Positions 52,698 to 63,128 of a stretch of 64,000 nt of DNA are shown here, one piece after another. Below the pieces are notes generated by a model, which did no database searches, was not told where the DNA came from, and saw nothing but the letters and a program-made list of their open reading frames with translations. Position numbers and translations under genes: made by a program. This DNA is from Hormiphora californensis (lineage: Eukaryota > Ctenophora > Tentaculata > Cydippida > Pleurobrachiidae), in assembly GCA_020137815.1 (NCBI GenBank), contig CM035353.1, positions 8,894,455-8,958,454 on the forward strand. The letters run 5' to 3'. Position 1 is the first letter of the stretch. Every line of letters starts with the position of its first letter.

Positions 52698-52812
52698 GTC
52701 AAGTAAGTAAGTCAAATTTCCAGCCAACTAATTTCTGTTAGTTTTTGGCATATTTGGGTATATTTTTGGTATTTTTTGATGTGAAGTACAATGTAAGACA
52801 TGTATGGACGTA

Positions 52813-54153
52813 CACGGCGTGCCTGGTGAAATTTTAACACGACCTAGCATGCAACGGGAAACCACCACTTGTACGTGGTAGCTGAGGGTCTACAGAATGG
52901 CGCTACGGTGCGGGAAAAAAAAGTCCATGCCCTAAAATCGTTTTTTTTACTTTTATTTGATTTGGGTCAAAATTGGCTATATTAAACGTGGTCCCGAAAA
53001 ATCCATAATGACTTAGCACACGAAATATGTCACCCCCACCTATTTTTGCACGTAGAATCGATTGCCGTTGACGTCGAATCTCTAAAATGACTGTAAAATG
53101 GTCAAAAGTTGATTTTTTACCATTTTTTGGAGGTTTTTGGCCCCTAAACCATTGAAAACGTTGAGATAGGAATTTGAAACTAGTGCCAATCGTTAAAATG
53201 GTCATTTTTCTACCAAGAACCAAGTTTTCGTGTATATCCGATTTATGGTTAGATTTGGGCAAATTGTTGAAATCTGCCAACTAGGAGAACCGTAACTTGA
53301 TTTTCTTGTTTTTTGGATTTTGGCATTTTTGACAAACTTCTGATTGAAATGGTCAATCGGGACCATGCTTAAGTTGTTTATGGGACAATTTTCGACTAAA
53401 ATCCAAGATTTCATACCAATCCAATAACAGATCGTTGATTTATAGAAAATTTAAGTAGGCAAAACGGTCAAAATGACAACTTTTCTTGCTTATTTTGACC
53501 GTTTTGCCTACTTAAATTTTCTATAAATCAACGATCTGTTATTGGATTGGTATGAAATCTTGGATTTTAGTCGAAAATTGTCCCATAAACAACTTAAGCA
53601 TGGTCCCGATTGACCATTTCAATCAGAAGTTTGTCAAAAATGCCAAAATCCAAAAAACAAGAAAATCAAGTTACGGTTCTCCTAGTTGGCAGATTTCAAC
53701 AATTTGCCCAAATCTAACCATAAATCGGATATACACGAAAACTTGGTTCTTGGTAGAAAAATGACCATTTTAACGATTGGCACTAGTTTCAAATTCCTAT
53801 CTCAACGTTTTCAATGGTTTAGGGGCCAAAAACCTCCAAAAAATGGTAAAAAATCAACTTTTGACCATTTTACAGTCATTTTAGAGATTCGACTTCAACG
53901 GCAATCGATTCTACGTGCAAAAATAGGTGGGGGTGACATATTTCGTGTGCTAAGTCATTATGGATTTTTCGGGACCACGTTTAATATAGCCAATTTTGAC
54001 CCAAATCAAATAAAAGTAAAAAAAACGATTTTAGGGCATGGACTTTTTTTTCCCGCACCGTAGCGCCATTCTGTAGACCCTCAGCTACCACGTACAAGTG
54101 GTGGTTTCCCGTTGCATGCTAGGTCGTGTTAAAATTTCACCAGGCACGCCGTG
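52813..54153. mobile_element. 1341-bp near-perfect palindromic transposon, copy 2
   Basis: Same arms and length as 26165-27505. CGTA flanks both ends (52809-52812, 54154-54157). The unpaired centre (ACAACTTTTCTTGCTTA) is the reverse complement of that in copy 1, so the two are in opposite orientation. A few substitutions distinguish the copies, mostly mirrored in both arms. Confidence 0.85.
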
Positions 54154-54169
54154 CGTAGCGGACCGTCAG

Positions 54170-54900
54170 AAATCGCTAAAATACGAAAAAAATTGACGTC
54201 ATTGTGACGTCATAGCGTGACGTCACGACGTTATAACGTCATGATAGGGAAGTAGTACATATTATCAGGCTCATCTTGATAAAGAGGCTCATCTAGATAA
54301 AGAGGCTGACCAAGTTTGAGATCGATTGGACAAGATTTGAGGTCGCTATGGCGAAAAACGCACTATCGTCATATCTATTTTCATACAGTCTTAACACTTC
54401 AGACGTGATTTGAGACCCTTAGAAATATAGTTTCACAAATTCGCGATATAGTTTCTGAAAGTTTAGACGATTATCTTTCATAAATGTGGTCTCTGTTTTT
54501 CAATCAGAAACCGTCTTCAGGGTGTAATTTGGGCTCAAAGAAAATTGTTTGGTTTGAAAAATGTCTTTACTTTATGACAGTTTGTCAAGACGTTCTGATT
54601 GGACCTAGAACATGAAAACTATTCGTTGACACAATTCAAACGATTATTTTTCGAATGCAAAAAACGAGAAGTGTCCATCTTATGTGGTTTTCTCTCAAAC
54701 AACGATTATAAATTTGATAAAATAGCGTATATACATAGATACATAGATAGACCCGGGACACTTTAAATTGCTTTTTTATGATGACATATATATCTCTAAA
54801 ACTAAAAAAGATCTAGATTATGTGACACTGTATACCAAACTTCAAACTGATTGATGCAGTGGGGGCCTCGCTATGGGCGTTGCAAAATGCCATTTTTCTG
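54170..54900 (+). repeat. Repeat with TGACGTCA cluster, related to 57545-57870
   Basis: TGACGTCA-type palindromes (54195-54245) are followed by GACCAAGTTTGAGATCGATT and CGCTATGGCGAAAAAC. All recur at 57545-57680 in the same order. Non-coding. Confidence 0.65.
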
Positions 54901-55072
54901 GTTCATGCAAAGGAATCAACGTATATTGTAATTCAGAAGTGATTCAAATAAGATGTTATGTAAGAGATAAATATATTTATTTTAACTCTTTGAAGGTTAT
55001 GAAGTTGAATAGGGTAAAGAAAGTTCGAGAAAATATATGAGATGACATTGATGTCATAATTTATTATTATTA

Positions 55073-55670
55073 CTAGTAGGCCCGTTCGCCCTACGGGCGA
55101 ATTTCGGGGAAATGATAGCTGGATTAGGGAACGCTGACATCACCTGCACCATCCGTTCCTAGCCTATCTCTCACTTTCTTCCTACTCATGTTGGTGTACG
55201 CTCTGGGCTTCCTGACAATGTCGAGGTGCGAATTTAAGAGATCAATGTCATGGAGGTGCAGTGCTGTTCCAGAAACTCATCACGTGAAAACTTGGCCGCT
55301 ATGTAGCCGATTTGGAGATTTCTATATTCGACTGGAGTAACCACCCTTGGGCGACTTTGGGTAAAGCTATCCGTAGTCGTTGTCTTGGCTCGCTTGAACA
55401 CGTTGGCGTAATCTGTCATATTCTCTAGCCTGCTCCCTGACAGCAGCAGTTCTCCTGGACCTAGATAAACGTTGCCGAATAGCACTTTGGGTGGAAGAGC
55501 TAGACATCAGGACAGAAGTAAAAGAATGCACGTGCAGAATTGAATTCCCCTTGGTACCCAACTGCAGCTGGGAGAGAGGTCTCCACTCTCCAGGTCCCTC
55601 TAATAATTGCACGTGCAAGTGTAGTTGCTAGGTGACCTCCGTTACACAATTTGCTTAGTAAGTAGTATGA
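55073..55670 (-). mobile_element. Helitron, complete 598-bp copy, minus orientation
   Basis: Mirror copy of 46393-46993: TC at 55670 after a flanking A (complement of 55671), CTAG at 55073 before a T. A few bases differ. It carries the same Arg-rich frame on the minus strand (55367-55618). Confidence 0.9.
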
Positions 55671-55769
55671 TTAATATTATAAAACCTAATCAGATCATAT
55701 TTCTATGAGTCAGATTCAATGAGCCAGAGTTGCATGAGCCATAGTTCAAACACCAGTGCGTTCTTTCAG

Positions 55770-55915
55770 ATGAGCACGAAAACTACTGTTGTAAGTGTAG
55801 AATGGCTGGAGAACTTCTTATGTGTGACAAGTGTCCCCGTGTCTACCACTTGTTTTGTGTTTACCCGCCACTCTTAACTGTCCCTGAAGGAGAATGGTAC
55901 TGTTCGAGGTGCAAG
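55770..55915 (+). CDS. PHF21A-like: PHF21A-like gene, exon f: complete PHD finger
   Basis: A 146-bp exon, acceptor GTGCGTTCTTTCAG (ends 55769), donor AAG|GTGAGATT (55916). Its first two bases complete an Asp codon with the base left by exon e. It encodes a full C4HC3 PHD finger: YCCKC, LLMCDKC, VYHLFC and WYCSRC supply the eight zinc ligands. PHF21A's finger (close in spacing, with 'LLMCD.C.RVYHL.C' as I recall it) binds unmethylated lysine 4 of histone H3 in the LSD1/CoREST complex. That role is inferred for this protein. The finger follows an acidic linker as in that family. Other PHD families (TIF1, Mi-2) have similar motifs, but the exon d block favours PHF21. Confidence 0.85.
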
Positions 55916-56263
55916 GTGAGATTGGTACATGTACGGAACATTGTTTTAATGATCACTATTTTCTGAAGTGACTACTGCAGCTACTACAGTGACTTGGAGG
56001 TGTAAAGTCCATTTTTTCAACTGTTCGCCCCCCTCCCTAGTCCCTTTTTGTGTGCAGATTTGTTTTGCACATTTATCATGTATATGATAACGTGTTATGT
56101 GTGCATCAACAAGAATAACTGCATTAAGTTTCATAATGCTATGTTTCCCCGCTAGCCTTTATTTTCATAATCATCTAGAATAAGAAGGCGGGACAGACAT
56201 TTCCGATCATTTGTTTACCATCACTCAAACAGTATAGAACAGTATATGTTTATCCCCCTTCAG

Positions 56264-56350
56264 AAAGAAAAGGACAAGGAAGAATCAATGGATGTAAATG
56301 TTATCGATATGGAGGGGTTGGATGACATAAACTTTGACCAAAGTATGTAA
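56264..56350 (+). CDS. PHF21A-like: PHF21A-like gene, exon g (last visible; stop or splice donor)
   Basis: Acceptor TTTATCCCCCTTCAG (ends 56263). Phase 0, encodes KEKDKEESMDVNVIDMEGLD DINFDQS. Two readings are possible. Either translation stops at TAA 56348-56350, with AATAAA overlapping at 56349-56354; or GTATGT at 56343 is a donor and the exon is 79 bp ending in phase 1. Vertebrate PHF21A continues after the finger with a coiled-coil tail, which I cannot find downstream in the window, so an off-window or lost tail is possible. The 348-bp intron before it is the only short one seen in this gene. Confidence 0.6.
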   Translation, partial: KEKDKEESMDVNVIDMEGLDDINFDQSM

Positions 56351-56924
56351 TAAACAATCGGTAGGTGAGAGGTGCACGATAACAAAAGTTGGAATAACGT
56401 CTAAACCGATTGTGTGTAACATTCCAATTAAAAGTTTGGTGAAAATATGACGTCTTAATGTTGTGTTTGAAATTCATTCATAACTAGGAACACGCATGCA
56501 CGTGCAAGCCTCAAACAAAAGTTAGAAATATGGGACTTTCCCTAAAGTGTTCCTTGGATCAAAACAAACAAGTTGGCGAAAGATTTTCAAACACAACATT
56601 GAGATGTGAATAGGAATGTGGCGGATGGGGAGATAATTTGATGTGTTTGATCCCATCCTTGATGTGGAGAGTGTTTGGTGTAGACAGAAAAACAAGATGG
56701 TTACAACGTTTCGGATTTGATATCATTTATCAAGCAATATATACCAAAACTAATTGAAATTAGTAGGCCGGAAAGGTTGCCCTATGATTTGAGCTACCTT
56801 TGCCACCGTAACTTTCACAGGGTACAGACTGAGACAGGGTACAGATGCTTCTTCTATCTTCAAAAGGGAATTTACTGGTGCCAAAGGTAGCTCAAATCAT
56901 AGGGGAACCTTTCCGGCCTACTAA

Positions 56925-57096
56925 TTAGTATTCTGAATGATGAGTTCAGAGCAAGAATTAAATAGGGAAGAAATTCGAAAAATACTGGGTTTGACCGGGA
57001 ATTGAACCAGGGACCTCCAGAGAGACATGCTCGGAGCTATAAACCACTAAGCTACCAAACCCTATGTACTGATCGCATTTCATCGCTCTATATGAA
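56925..57096 (-). mobile_element. SINE family A, minus copy (left of an inverted pair)
   Basis: Body and tRNA-like head of the SINE on the minus strand (complement of 56988-57062 is the tRNA-like part). A short repeat of its 5' end follows (57098-57150). Confidence 0.75.
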
Positions 57097-57149
57097 AATA
57101 AACCACTAAGCTACCAAACCCTAGATGTACTGATCGCATTTCATCGCTC

Positions 57150-57420
57150 TATATGAAATGCGATCAGTACATAGGGTTTGGTAGCTTAGTGGTTTATAGC
57201 TCCGAGCATGTCTCTCTGGAGGTCCCTGGTTCAATTCCCGGTCAAACCCAGTATTTTTCGATTTTCTTCCCTATTTAATTCTTGCTCTGAACTCATTATT
57301 CAGAATACTAATTAATCTCTCCTTAACCGAGTTCTGCCCGCGTATGTGTGAGAAACTGTTGTACAGAGGGCGTGTGTGTGTGTTGATCACCAGAAGGAGA
57401 TATCAAAATTACTTCCCTTT
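57150..57420 (+). mobile_element. SINE family A, plus copy (best preserved)
   Basis: tRNA-like head at about 57172-57250: GGGTTTGGTAGCTTAGTGG, then GGTTCAATTCCCGG and CAAACCC closing the acceptor. A body with CTTGCTCTGAACTCATTATT and a GTGTGTGTGT tract (57380-57391) follow, ending near TACTTCCCTTT. Inverted to the 56925 copy, giving a large potential hairpin. Confidence 0.8.
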
Positions 57421-57442
57421 AATTTCAATTAGTTTTGGTATA

Positions 57443-58345
57443 ATTTGCATCATTTTTGGGGTTTTTTAAAATTTATTTGGATGTAGTATTAATAGAACAG
57501 GTACGAATAGGATGGAATCGCTAATTTGAAAAACTTTCATTTTTGTTGTCATAAAATGACATCACGACGTTATGACGATTGACGTCAAAATTATAACGTC
57601 ATATCATCGGGATTACCTAGATGAAGATACTGACCAAGTTTGAGATCGATTGGATGAGATTTGAGTCCGCTATGGCGAAAAACCCCATATCTATTTTTAA
57701 CAGTCATAACACTTTAGACGCGTTTTAAGACCCTTATACGTCTAGTTTTGAAAATTCACAATGTAGTTTCTGAAAGTTCAGACAATTCTCTTTCCATAAT
57801 ATAGTATTAGTTTTTCGATTAGAATTCGTCTTCAGTGTATAAATTGAGCTCAAAGAATTTTGGTTAGAGTCTGAAAAATGACGACTTTAAGACTATCTGT
57901 AGTACGTTCGTGGAGATGAAAAGGCACCCCACCTCGACTAATGCACACACATCCAGTAGATCTACCAGTAATTGTGAAAACGAGAAGTTTCTATCTCTTA
58001 CACTGAATCTAGGGCAAATGGGACCTATCTGTAACTTCGGGCCCATGTTACAGGAGTGGTGTGCAACCTTGTAAATCCATTTCCGGGGTAGCGACAAAGT
58101 TCAAAACAAGTTGGCTCAGTGCGGCGAGAGCTAACAGTGCACCACTAACGTAATGGTTGGGGAAATGACAGAAGTGAAATAGGAACAAGATTAACTCGAT
58201 ATAATCTCTCTTTCTCTCTCTCTATCGATCATCCGATACTTGCACGCTTCTAAATCATCCGATATTGCACCACTGTCGGGAGTTTAGTCTCCCGAACCCG
58301 AAGCCACCTATAATGCGAACCTGTCCTGTGGTCAGTTCCTGATGG
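57443..58345. other. Non-coding, partly repeat (TGACGTCA-type) sequence
   Basis: 57545-57870 is the second copy of the 54170 repeat. 58265-58325 matches 22375-22440 inverted. A short CT microsatellite is at 58206-58224. No gene recognised. Confidence 0.5.
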
Positions 58346-58364
58346 TGGGGGAGGGGAGGGGGGC

Positions 58365-58457
58365 TATTCTCCTAGTGCCGGCGATATCGCTTTGCGATAG
58401 TCCCCTGTGGGCTTGCCGTTGGCAAGCCCAGGCACTCCGTAGATAGATAGATAGACT
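58365..58457 (+). repeat. Double-hairpin retroelement tail with (GATA)n, plus orientation
   Basis: GGCTATTCTCCTAGTGCCGG, then CGATATCGCTTTGCGATAG and GGGCTTGCCGTTGGCAAGCC, ending in TAGATAGATAGATAGA. Same module as 21076-21175, opposite direction. Confidence 0.6.
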
Positions 58458-58749
58458 GTCGGGAACTACCACTACCACTCCCTCTCTATGCTCGCACATA
58501 TATATATATGCAATATATAACAATATATATAACAACCAGATGAGATAGAGACTTGAAATTTTAAACTTGAGTCAAAGACCCCAAGCCGGGTATACGTTCC
58601 AAATTTCAAGTCAATCGGATGAAAGAGAGCCACGATATAGCCTTCTGAAATCCGGTTTTTCAGCCAAATGAACTATGAACGTTTGTAGCTTGGCACGTTA
58701 TCAAGTTGGCTTTTCCCAGCGCAAGCTGGCGAGAGCCAACTGGAGTTAA

Positions 58750-59216
58750 AAGTGAGAGTGGACAGAATCAGAATTGGACAAGTTTGTTTGAGGTTGTAGA
58801 TATTAGTTCTATGAGCTTTTTGCCGCTCAAATCGACCCATCCAAAACAGAGATATTTTTGTTACTCTCGGGGAATTCCTGTTTAATCAGTATGTACAGGA
58901 TTGAAACAGGATTGAAACAATCGTCGTGTTTTACTAACACATTCTGAATATAAGCAGTGAGGTTGACATGTCCATGTACAGAAGCAGAGCAATGCAACTC
59001 AGTATATTAAAAATTTATAGAATTTGATAGTAAAACACCAGGATTGTTTCTATCCTGTTTGATAAATATTGATCCAGCAGAAATTCCCCGAGAGTAACAA
59101 AAATATCTCTGTGTTGGATGAGTCGATTTTGAGCGGCAAAAAGGCAAACTGCTCGTAAAACTAATCTCTACTACCTCCAACAAACTTGTCCAATTCTGAT
59201 TCTGTTCACTCTCACT
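58750..59216. mobile_element. TTAA palindromic MITE (AGTGAGAGTGG family), intact copy
   Basis: Inverted arms AAGTGAGAGTGGACAGAATC.. and ..GATTCTGTTCACTCTCACT. TTAA at 58746-58749 and 59217-59220. The inner arms repeat GTTTTACTAACACATTC / GTAAAACACCAGGATTG. It is the undisturbed form of 12643-14320. Confidence 0.8.
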
Positions 59217-59220
59217 TTAA

Positions 59221-60131
59221 AGTGAGAGAGAACAGCCCCGATTTTGATGAAACTTGGTCAGAATAGTGTTTGGTGTCTAACTAGAAGTCAAAAAAATTTT
59301 TAGTGCTCAATAAGGATTTTTAGGTTTTTTAGGTTTTTCGGCTTTTATGGGTTTCAGGAACGCTCTAGAATAAAATGTAATAAATAAACAGTAATCACGA
59401 CATATTAATTGAATAAAATGAATAAAACCATCTTTCTCGGCGTTAAATTCTGCATCGATTATAGTGGTTATAAACCTTTCTATGACGTAAGTTTCAGAAG
59501 TTATCGCGAAAAAGCCCAAACGGGTACATGTGTTAGGGGCGGGTTCATGTTTTAGGCTAACCGGCGAACCTCTTGTCAGAACACCATGTTATAGGGTGTC
59601 AATCGACGCGTATTGATAAGGAGATCATTTTAGTGAAAATTATGAAACAAATGAAACCTAAAAAACCTTACCACATGTTTTAACCAAACGGGTATGCTTC
59701 ATTCAGTAAGGTTTTTTAGGTTTCATTCGTTACACAGACATCGCAGATCAAAATAATTTTCACTAAAATGATCTCCTTATCAATACGCGTCGATTGACAC
59801 CCTATAACATGGTGTTCTGACAAGAGGTTCGCCGGTTAGCCTAAAACATGAACCCGCCCCTAACACATGTACCCGTTTGGGCTTTTTCGCGATAACTTCT
59901 GAACCTTACGTCATAGAAAGGTTTATAACCACTATAATCGATGCAGAATTTAATGCCGAGAAAGATGGTTTTATTCATTTTGTTCTAAAACGTTCCTGAA
60001 ACCCATAAAAGCCGAAAACCTAAAAATCCTAAATTTAGGATTTGAGCACTAAAAATTTTTTCGACTTCTAATTAGACACCAAACACTATTCTGACCAAAT
60101 TTCATCAAAATCGGGGCTGTTCTCTCTCACT
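59221..60131. mobile_element. TTAA palindromic transposon (AGTGAGAGAGAACAGCC family)
   Basis: TTAA at 59217-59220 (shared with the previous element) and 60132-60135. Arms of about 440 bp pair almost perfectly. The short centre (about 59645-59745) carries two more small inverted blocks. Interior blocks recur in 10553-11060. No transposase. Confidence 0.85.
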
Positions 60132-60135
60132 TTAA

Positions 60136-60290
60136 TCGCCCGGCAGGGCGATTAAACTGGTTTAAATCACGACGCCGATCCCGAGGCGCCAGCCGACGGG
60201 TGAGGGGGAGGTGATTTAAACATATAACGCGATAAGCTAACAAACGTTCATAGTTTATGAACCCCGATAGCAATTACACACTAGCAAGAG
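60136..60290. other. GC-rich palindromic stretch
   Basis: TCGCCCGGCAGGGCGATT hairpin just after the TTAA, then TTTAAATCACGACGCCGATC.. and ..GGTGATTTAAA, an inverted pair (60161-60220) around CGAGGCGCCAGCC. No gene. Confidence 0.4.
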
Positions 60291-60295
60291 GGGGG

Positions 60296-60620
60296 GGGGC
60301 CTGCCGCAAAAATCTCAGCCACCCTCTTTTCGGCCGATGAGATTTTTGAGATATTTGGGAAAATTTGCTCAATTACGTTTGAGATTTTTGAGATTTTTGT
60401 GGTAAATTGGCAAAATTTTGGCTGCCAATACTCAGGTTTTCGACATATTTTTTAGCTTAAAACTGAATCATAATAGCAGTTTAGTAATTTAAATAGGTAG
60501 ATTTCATGTTTTAGCTTCACATTAACTTTTGTACTAGAACACAAGGAAAATTTTTATTCGGAATTTTCATTTTTGGTAGAAAAACACAAGGATTGTTTCT
60601 ATTCCAAATTTTTGAATGGA
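60296..60620 (+). repeat. Dispersed repeat shared with 19715-19965
   Basis: Starts with a G run and CCTGCCGCAAAAATCTCAGC, the same start seen at 14960 and at 61590. It continues into the block shared with 19715-19965. Confidence 0.6.
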
Positions 60621-60639
60621 AATTTTTCCTTTCTATGAG

Positions 60640-61754
60640 ATTTTTTTTTTGGGGGGAGCACTCCCGTAAACAATCTTTGATGCTGAGAGTTCTCAGTTGT
60701 TGAAATAAATTGTAGGTGTCGGCTGACATAGTCGTACACGGTCGCTTGTAGTGGGAATTCGGTAATGGAATACGAAGATACAGTAAGACGACGTGCAACC
60801 GTGACCAATCAGGGCGCTAGTACGTGCTGACTGCTGACACATGAACTTTTTGCCACGCGTTATGCACCGTACGTCTCCTTACTGTATTTTGCGTTACCGT
60901 ATTTTGACTACAAGCAGCACTGTTAATCCTTAATTACAATCAGAAGTCATTGGAATTTATACATGGATTGCCGAATAATCCCAGAGATATTCGATTAATA
61001 CCAATATTGGTATAACAACATTGGTCACAGCTTGTATATCATTCTTTAGAGTTTAGAGTTATAGAGTTTCATGTATTACTTAACTATTTGCTATAGCGGT
61101 TTGATTGACCTCATTTAGGAAGGTTTAGCGTTATAGAGTTTCGTGTATTTGGAATTATGAATTGAATAAAATCTCTCGGAACATGTCTTAAATATCGCTT
61201 CATTCACTGAATCGCCGATTTAACAGACCAGTGCCCCTTTTCACGCATTTCTCTTCATTTGAATAACATGCGTGTAAAATTCAGAGTAATTAAAATCTGT
61301 GTAAACACACAGTTCTATCAATAACAGAGAGGGGAACACATCTGCAACACTTTTCAATGCCATCGCTCTCATAAAAAGTCAAAAGAATCGCATTCCTATC
61401 TCTTCTCTCTCTCTCTCTCATTCTCTCTTTTACTGTTCAATATCTCTCACTGTGTGTATTGGCCCTAATCTTGCTCTCTCTTACTCAAATATGTTGCAAC
61501 TAGGTGTCAGTTAGTCTACACATAGTTTGGGGACGTCTGTTGACTTTTTGCCAGTACTCCTTGCGTGTTTTACCTTGTGTTGTGTCTCTTGGGGGGGGGG
61601 GGGGGCCTGCCGCAAGAATCTCATGCCTCATTGGCGATTTTCGGGGTAGCTGGGATTTTTGAGATTTTCGATTTTTGGCTAAAAAACGTGGGATTTTTGA
61701 GATTTTTGAGGCAAATTTGCGATTTTTTGGGGAAAACCCGCAATTTTTCTCCAT
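60640..61754. other. No recognised gene; repeat start at 61590
   Basis: AT-rich, a CT tract at 61402-61430, and another G-run plus CCTGCCGCAAGAATCTCA start at 61591-61625 followed by GAGATTTTTGAGATTTT-like repeats. Frames here are not convincing. Confidence 0.4.
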
Positions 61755-63068
61755 TGGACATCGCTACCTAGGCTCTTTTATTGGCACAGAGGAGGGGACT
61801 GCAGATTATCTGAAGGAGATGGCACTGAAATGGAAGAGCGACATCGAGACAATCAGCGAGTTTGCTTATACTGACCCACAGCTTGCCTACTCTGCCTACA
61901 CGATGGGCGTCAGTAAGGAGTGGTCATTCGTTCTCAGAACAAAGCCGGATCAGTAACCTACTGGAAGAAGTTGAGGAGACGATTACCACTAAACTACTAC
62001 ACAGCCATTACTGGACAGCCTTACATCACGACATCACCCGTAAAACCGGCGCTACCAGCACGGTACGGAGCCTTGGGATAGAGAAACCCGTCACAATGGC
62101 TGACCTGGAAAATGCGAACTCAGTAGCTGCTACAGCGGAACTAGTAAAAGCTATTACAGAGCGGAAAACGGAGTTTGTTCCGGACCAGGAAATGGACAAA
62201 GTCACGAAAGCTGCGATTCGTAAACTCAAACAGGATCTTTACAAAAGTTTACACGAAACTATCAGAGGACAGCTAAGTGAGAGTGGCAGAGAAACTTTGA
62301 CCTGATAAGTGAGAAAAATTCTTCTGCGTACCTAACATGTCTACCCATCCAACAGCTAAATTTCAACCTGAATAGACAGGAGTTCCAAGATGCCCTGTCA
62401 ATCCGGTACAATTTACCAATCGTTGGAGAGGCTAGGCCCACAAACTGTGCATGCGATGAACTGAACACCGTTGAACATGCACTATCATGCAAAAAGGGTG
62501 GATTTGTAGCTCTGAGACACAACCGAGTTAGGGACTATATAGCAGCGGAGCTTACCCGGGTATGCGACGGTACTGAAATTGAGCCCTCTCTGCTCCCCAC
62601 CAACGGAAGAGACCTCCCTGAAGGAACGATCACAAAAGATAACGCAGACTAGATATCGCAACGAGAGGATTCTGGAATCCAATGGATAAGGCAATGTTCG
62701 ATGTAAGAGCCTTTAATGCTCAGGCCCCATCCAATTGTAACCAGACTATCCCCCTTACATATGCAAAGCACGAGACTCAAAAGAAAACAGCTTATCATCG
62801 ATTCCGGGAAATAGAAGGAGGATTCTTCAGTCCACTGGTGATCAGCACAACTGGGGGACTTGCCAAGTAGTTTACCAAAGTGGTCAAACACATTGCGGAA
62901 CTGAAGGCAAACAGATCAGGAAACAGTCATGGAGACTGCATCAGATACATCAGACTTCGCCTAAGCTTCTCGATGGTCAGAAGTGTCACCCTTTCGATCC
63001 GTGGTTTCCGTGGGAAAAAGGCTGAAGCTACATCTGACGATCTGTGGAACATGAGAGTGTGTGCGTAG
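61755..63068 (+). pseudogene. C-terminal half of a metazoan RT element with nuclease-like end (frameshifted)
   Basis: Several frames in order give one protein. HRYLGSFIGTEEGTADYLKE then PQLAYSAYTMGVSKEWSFVL RT (to 61956) is followed by TDISHLLE-type and helical sequence (to about 62305). Then comes SAYLTCLPIQQLNFNLNRQE F with ACDELNTVEHALSCKKGGFVALRHNRVRD (trimmed blocks; C-x-C..H..C finger, to 62650). After a frameshift there is RLDIATRGFW..FDVRAFNAQAPSN (about 62650-62720) and SPLVISTTGGLAK (62870). After a stop, VKHIAELK..SFSMVRSVTLSIRG runs to 63068. This order is that of widespread invertebrate RT proteins ending in a LD..FDVR nuclease-like region. At least two frameshifts and one stop make it dead. 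The RT core is missing upstream. Confidence 0.75.
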
Positions 63069-63128
63069 TCGATGAACAATTGTTTGTAATTTATTATTTT
63101 ATTCAGTGATAGCGCAAGAGCGCATTTA

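Larger units (their letters stand above)
49956..52760. mobile_element. TIR-like ends enclosing the RTE-like LINE
   Basis: ATGCCAAAAACTAACAGAAA at 49958 is inverted at 52722-52752 (ACTAATTTCTGTTAGTTTTTGGCAT), with CTTTCCAGCC / TTTCCAGCC beside it. The same block occurs once at 11290-11330, and a related pair encloses 56740-57442. So the LINE copy appears to sit inside, or to have been captured by, a TIR element. Confidence 0.5.
56740..57442. mobile_element. TIR element (TATACCAAAACTAATTGAAA) containing an inverted SINE pair
   Basis: TATACCAAAACTAATTGAAA at 56740 is inverted ending at 57442. Inside, an inner inverted pair (GCCGGAAAGGTT.. with TTTGAGCTACCTTTG) occupies 56764-56925, then two SINEs. 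It is related to the ends at 49956 and 52722. Confidence 0.65.

Noticed and set aside
54180-54245. CREB-type regulatory element cluster
   Set aside because: TGACGTCA sites belong to a dispersed repeat (also 57545) in an intron; no promoter context.
57172-57250. tRNA gene
   Set aside because: Acceptor stem pairs, but the anticodon stem does not and the unit is repeated with a common body; it is a SINE head.
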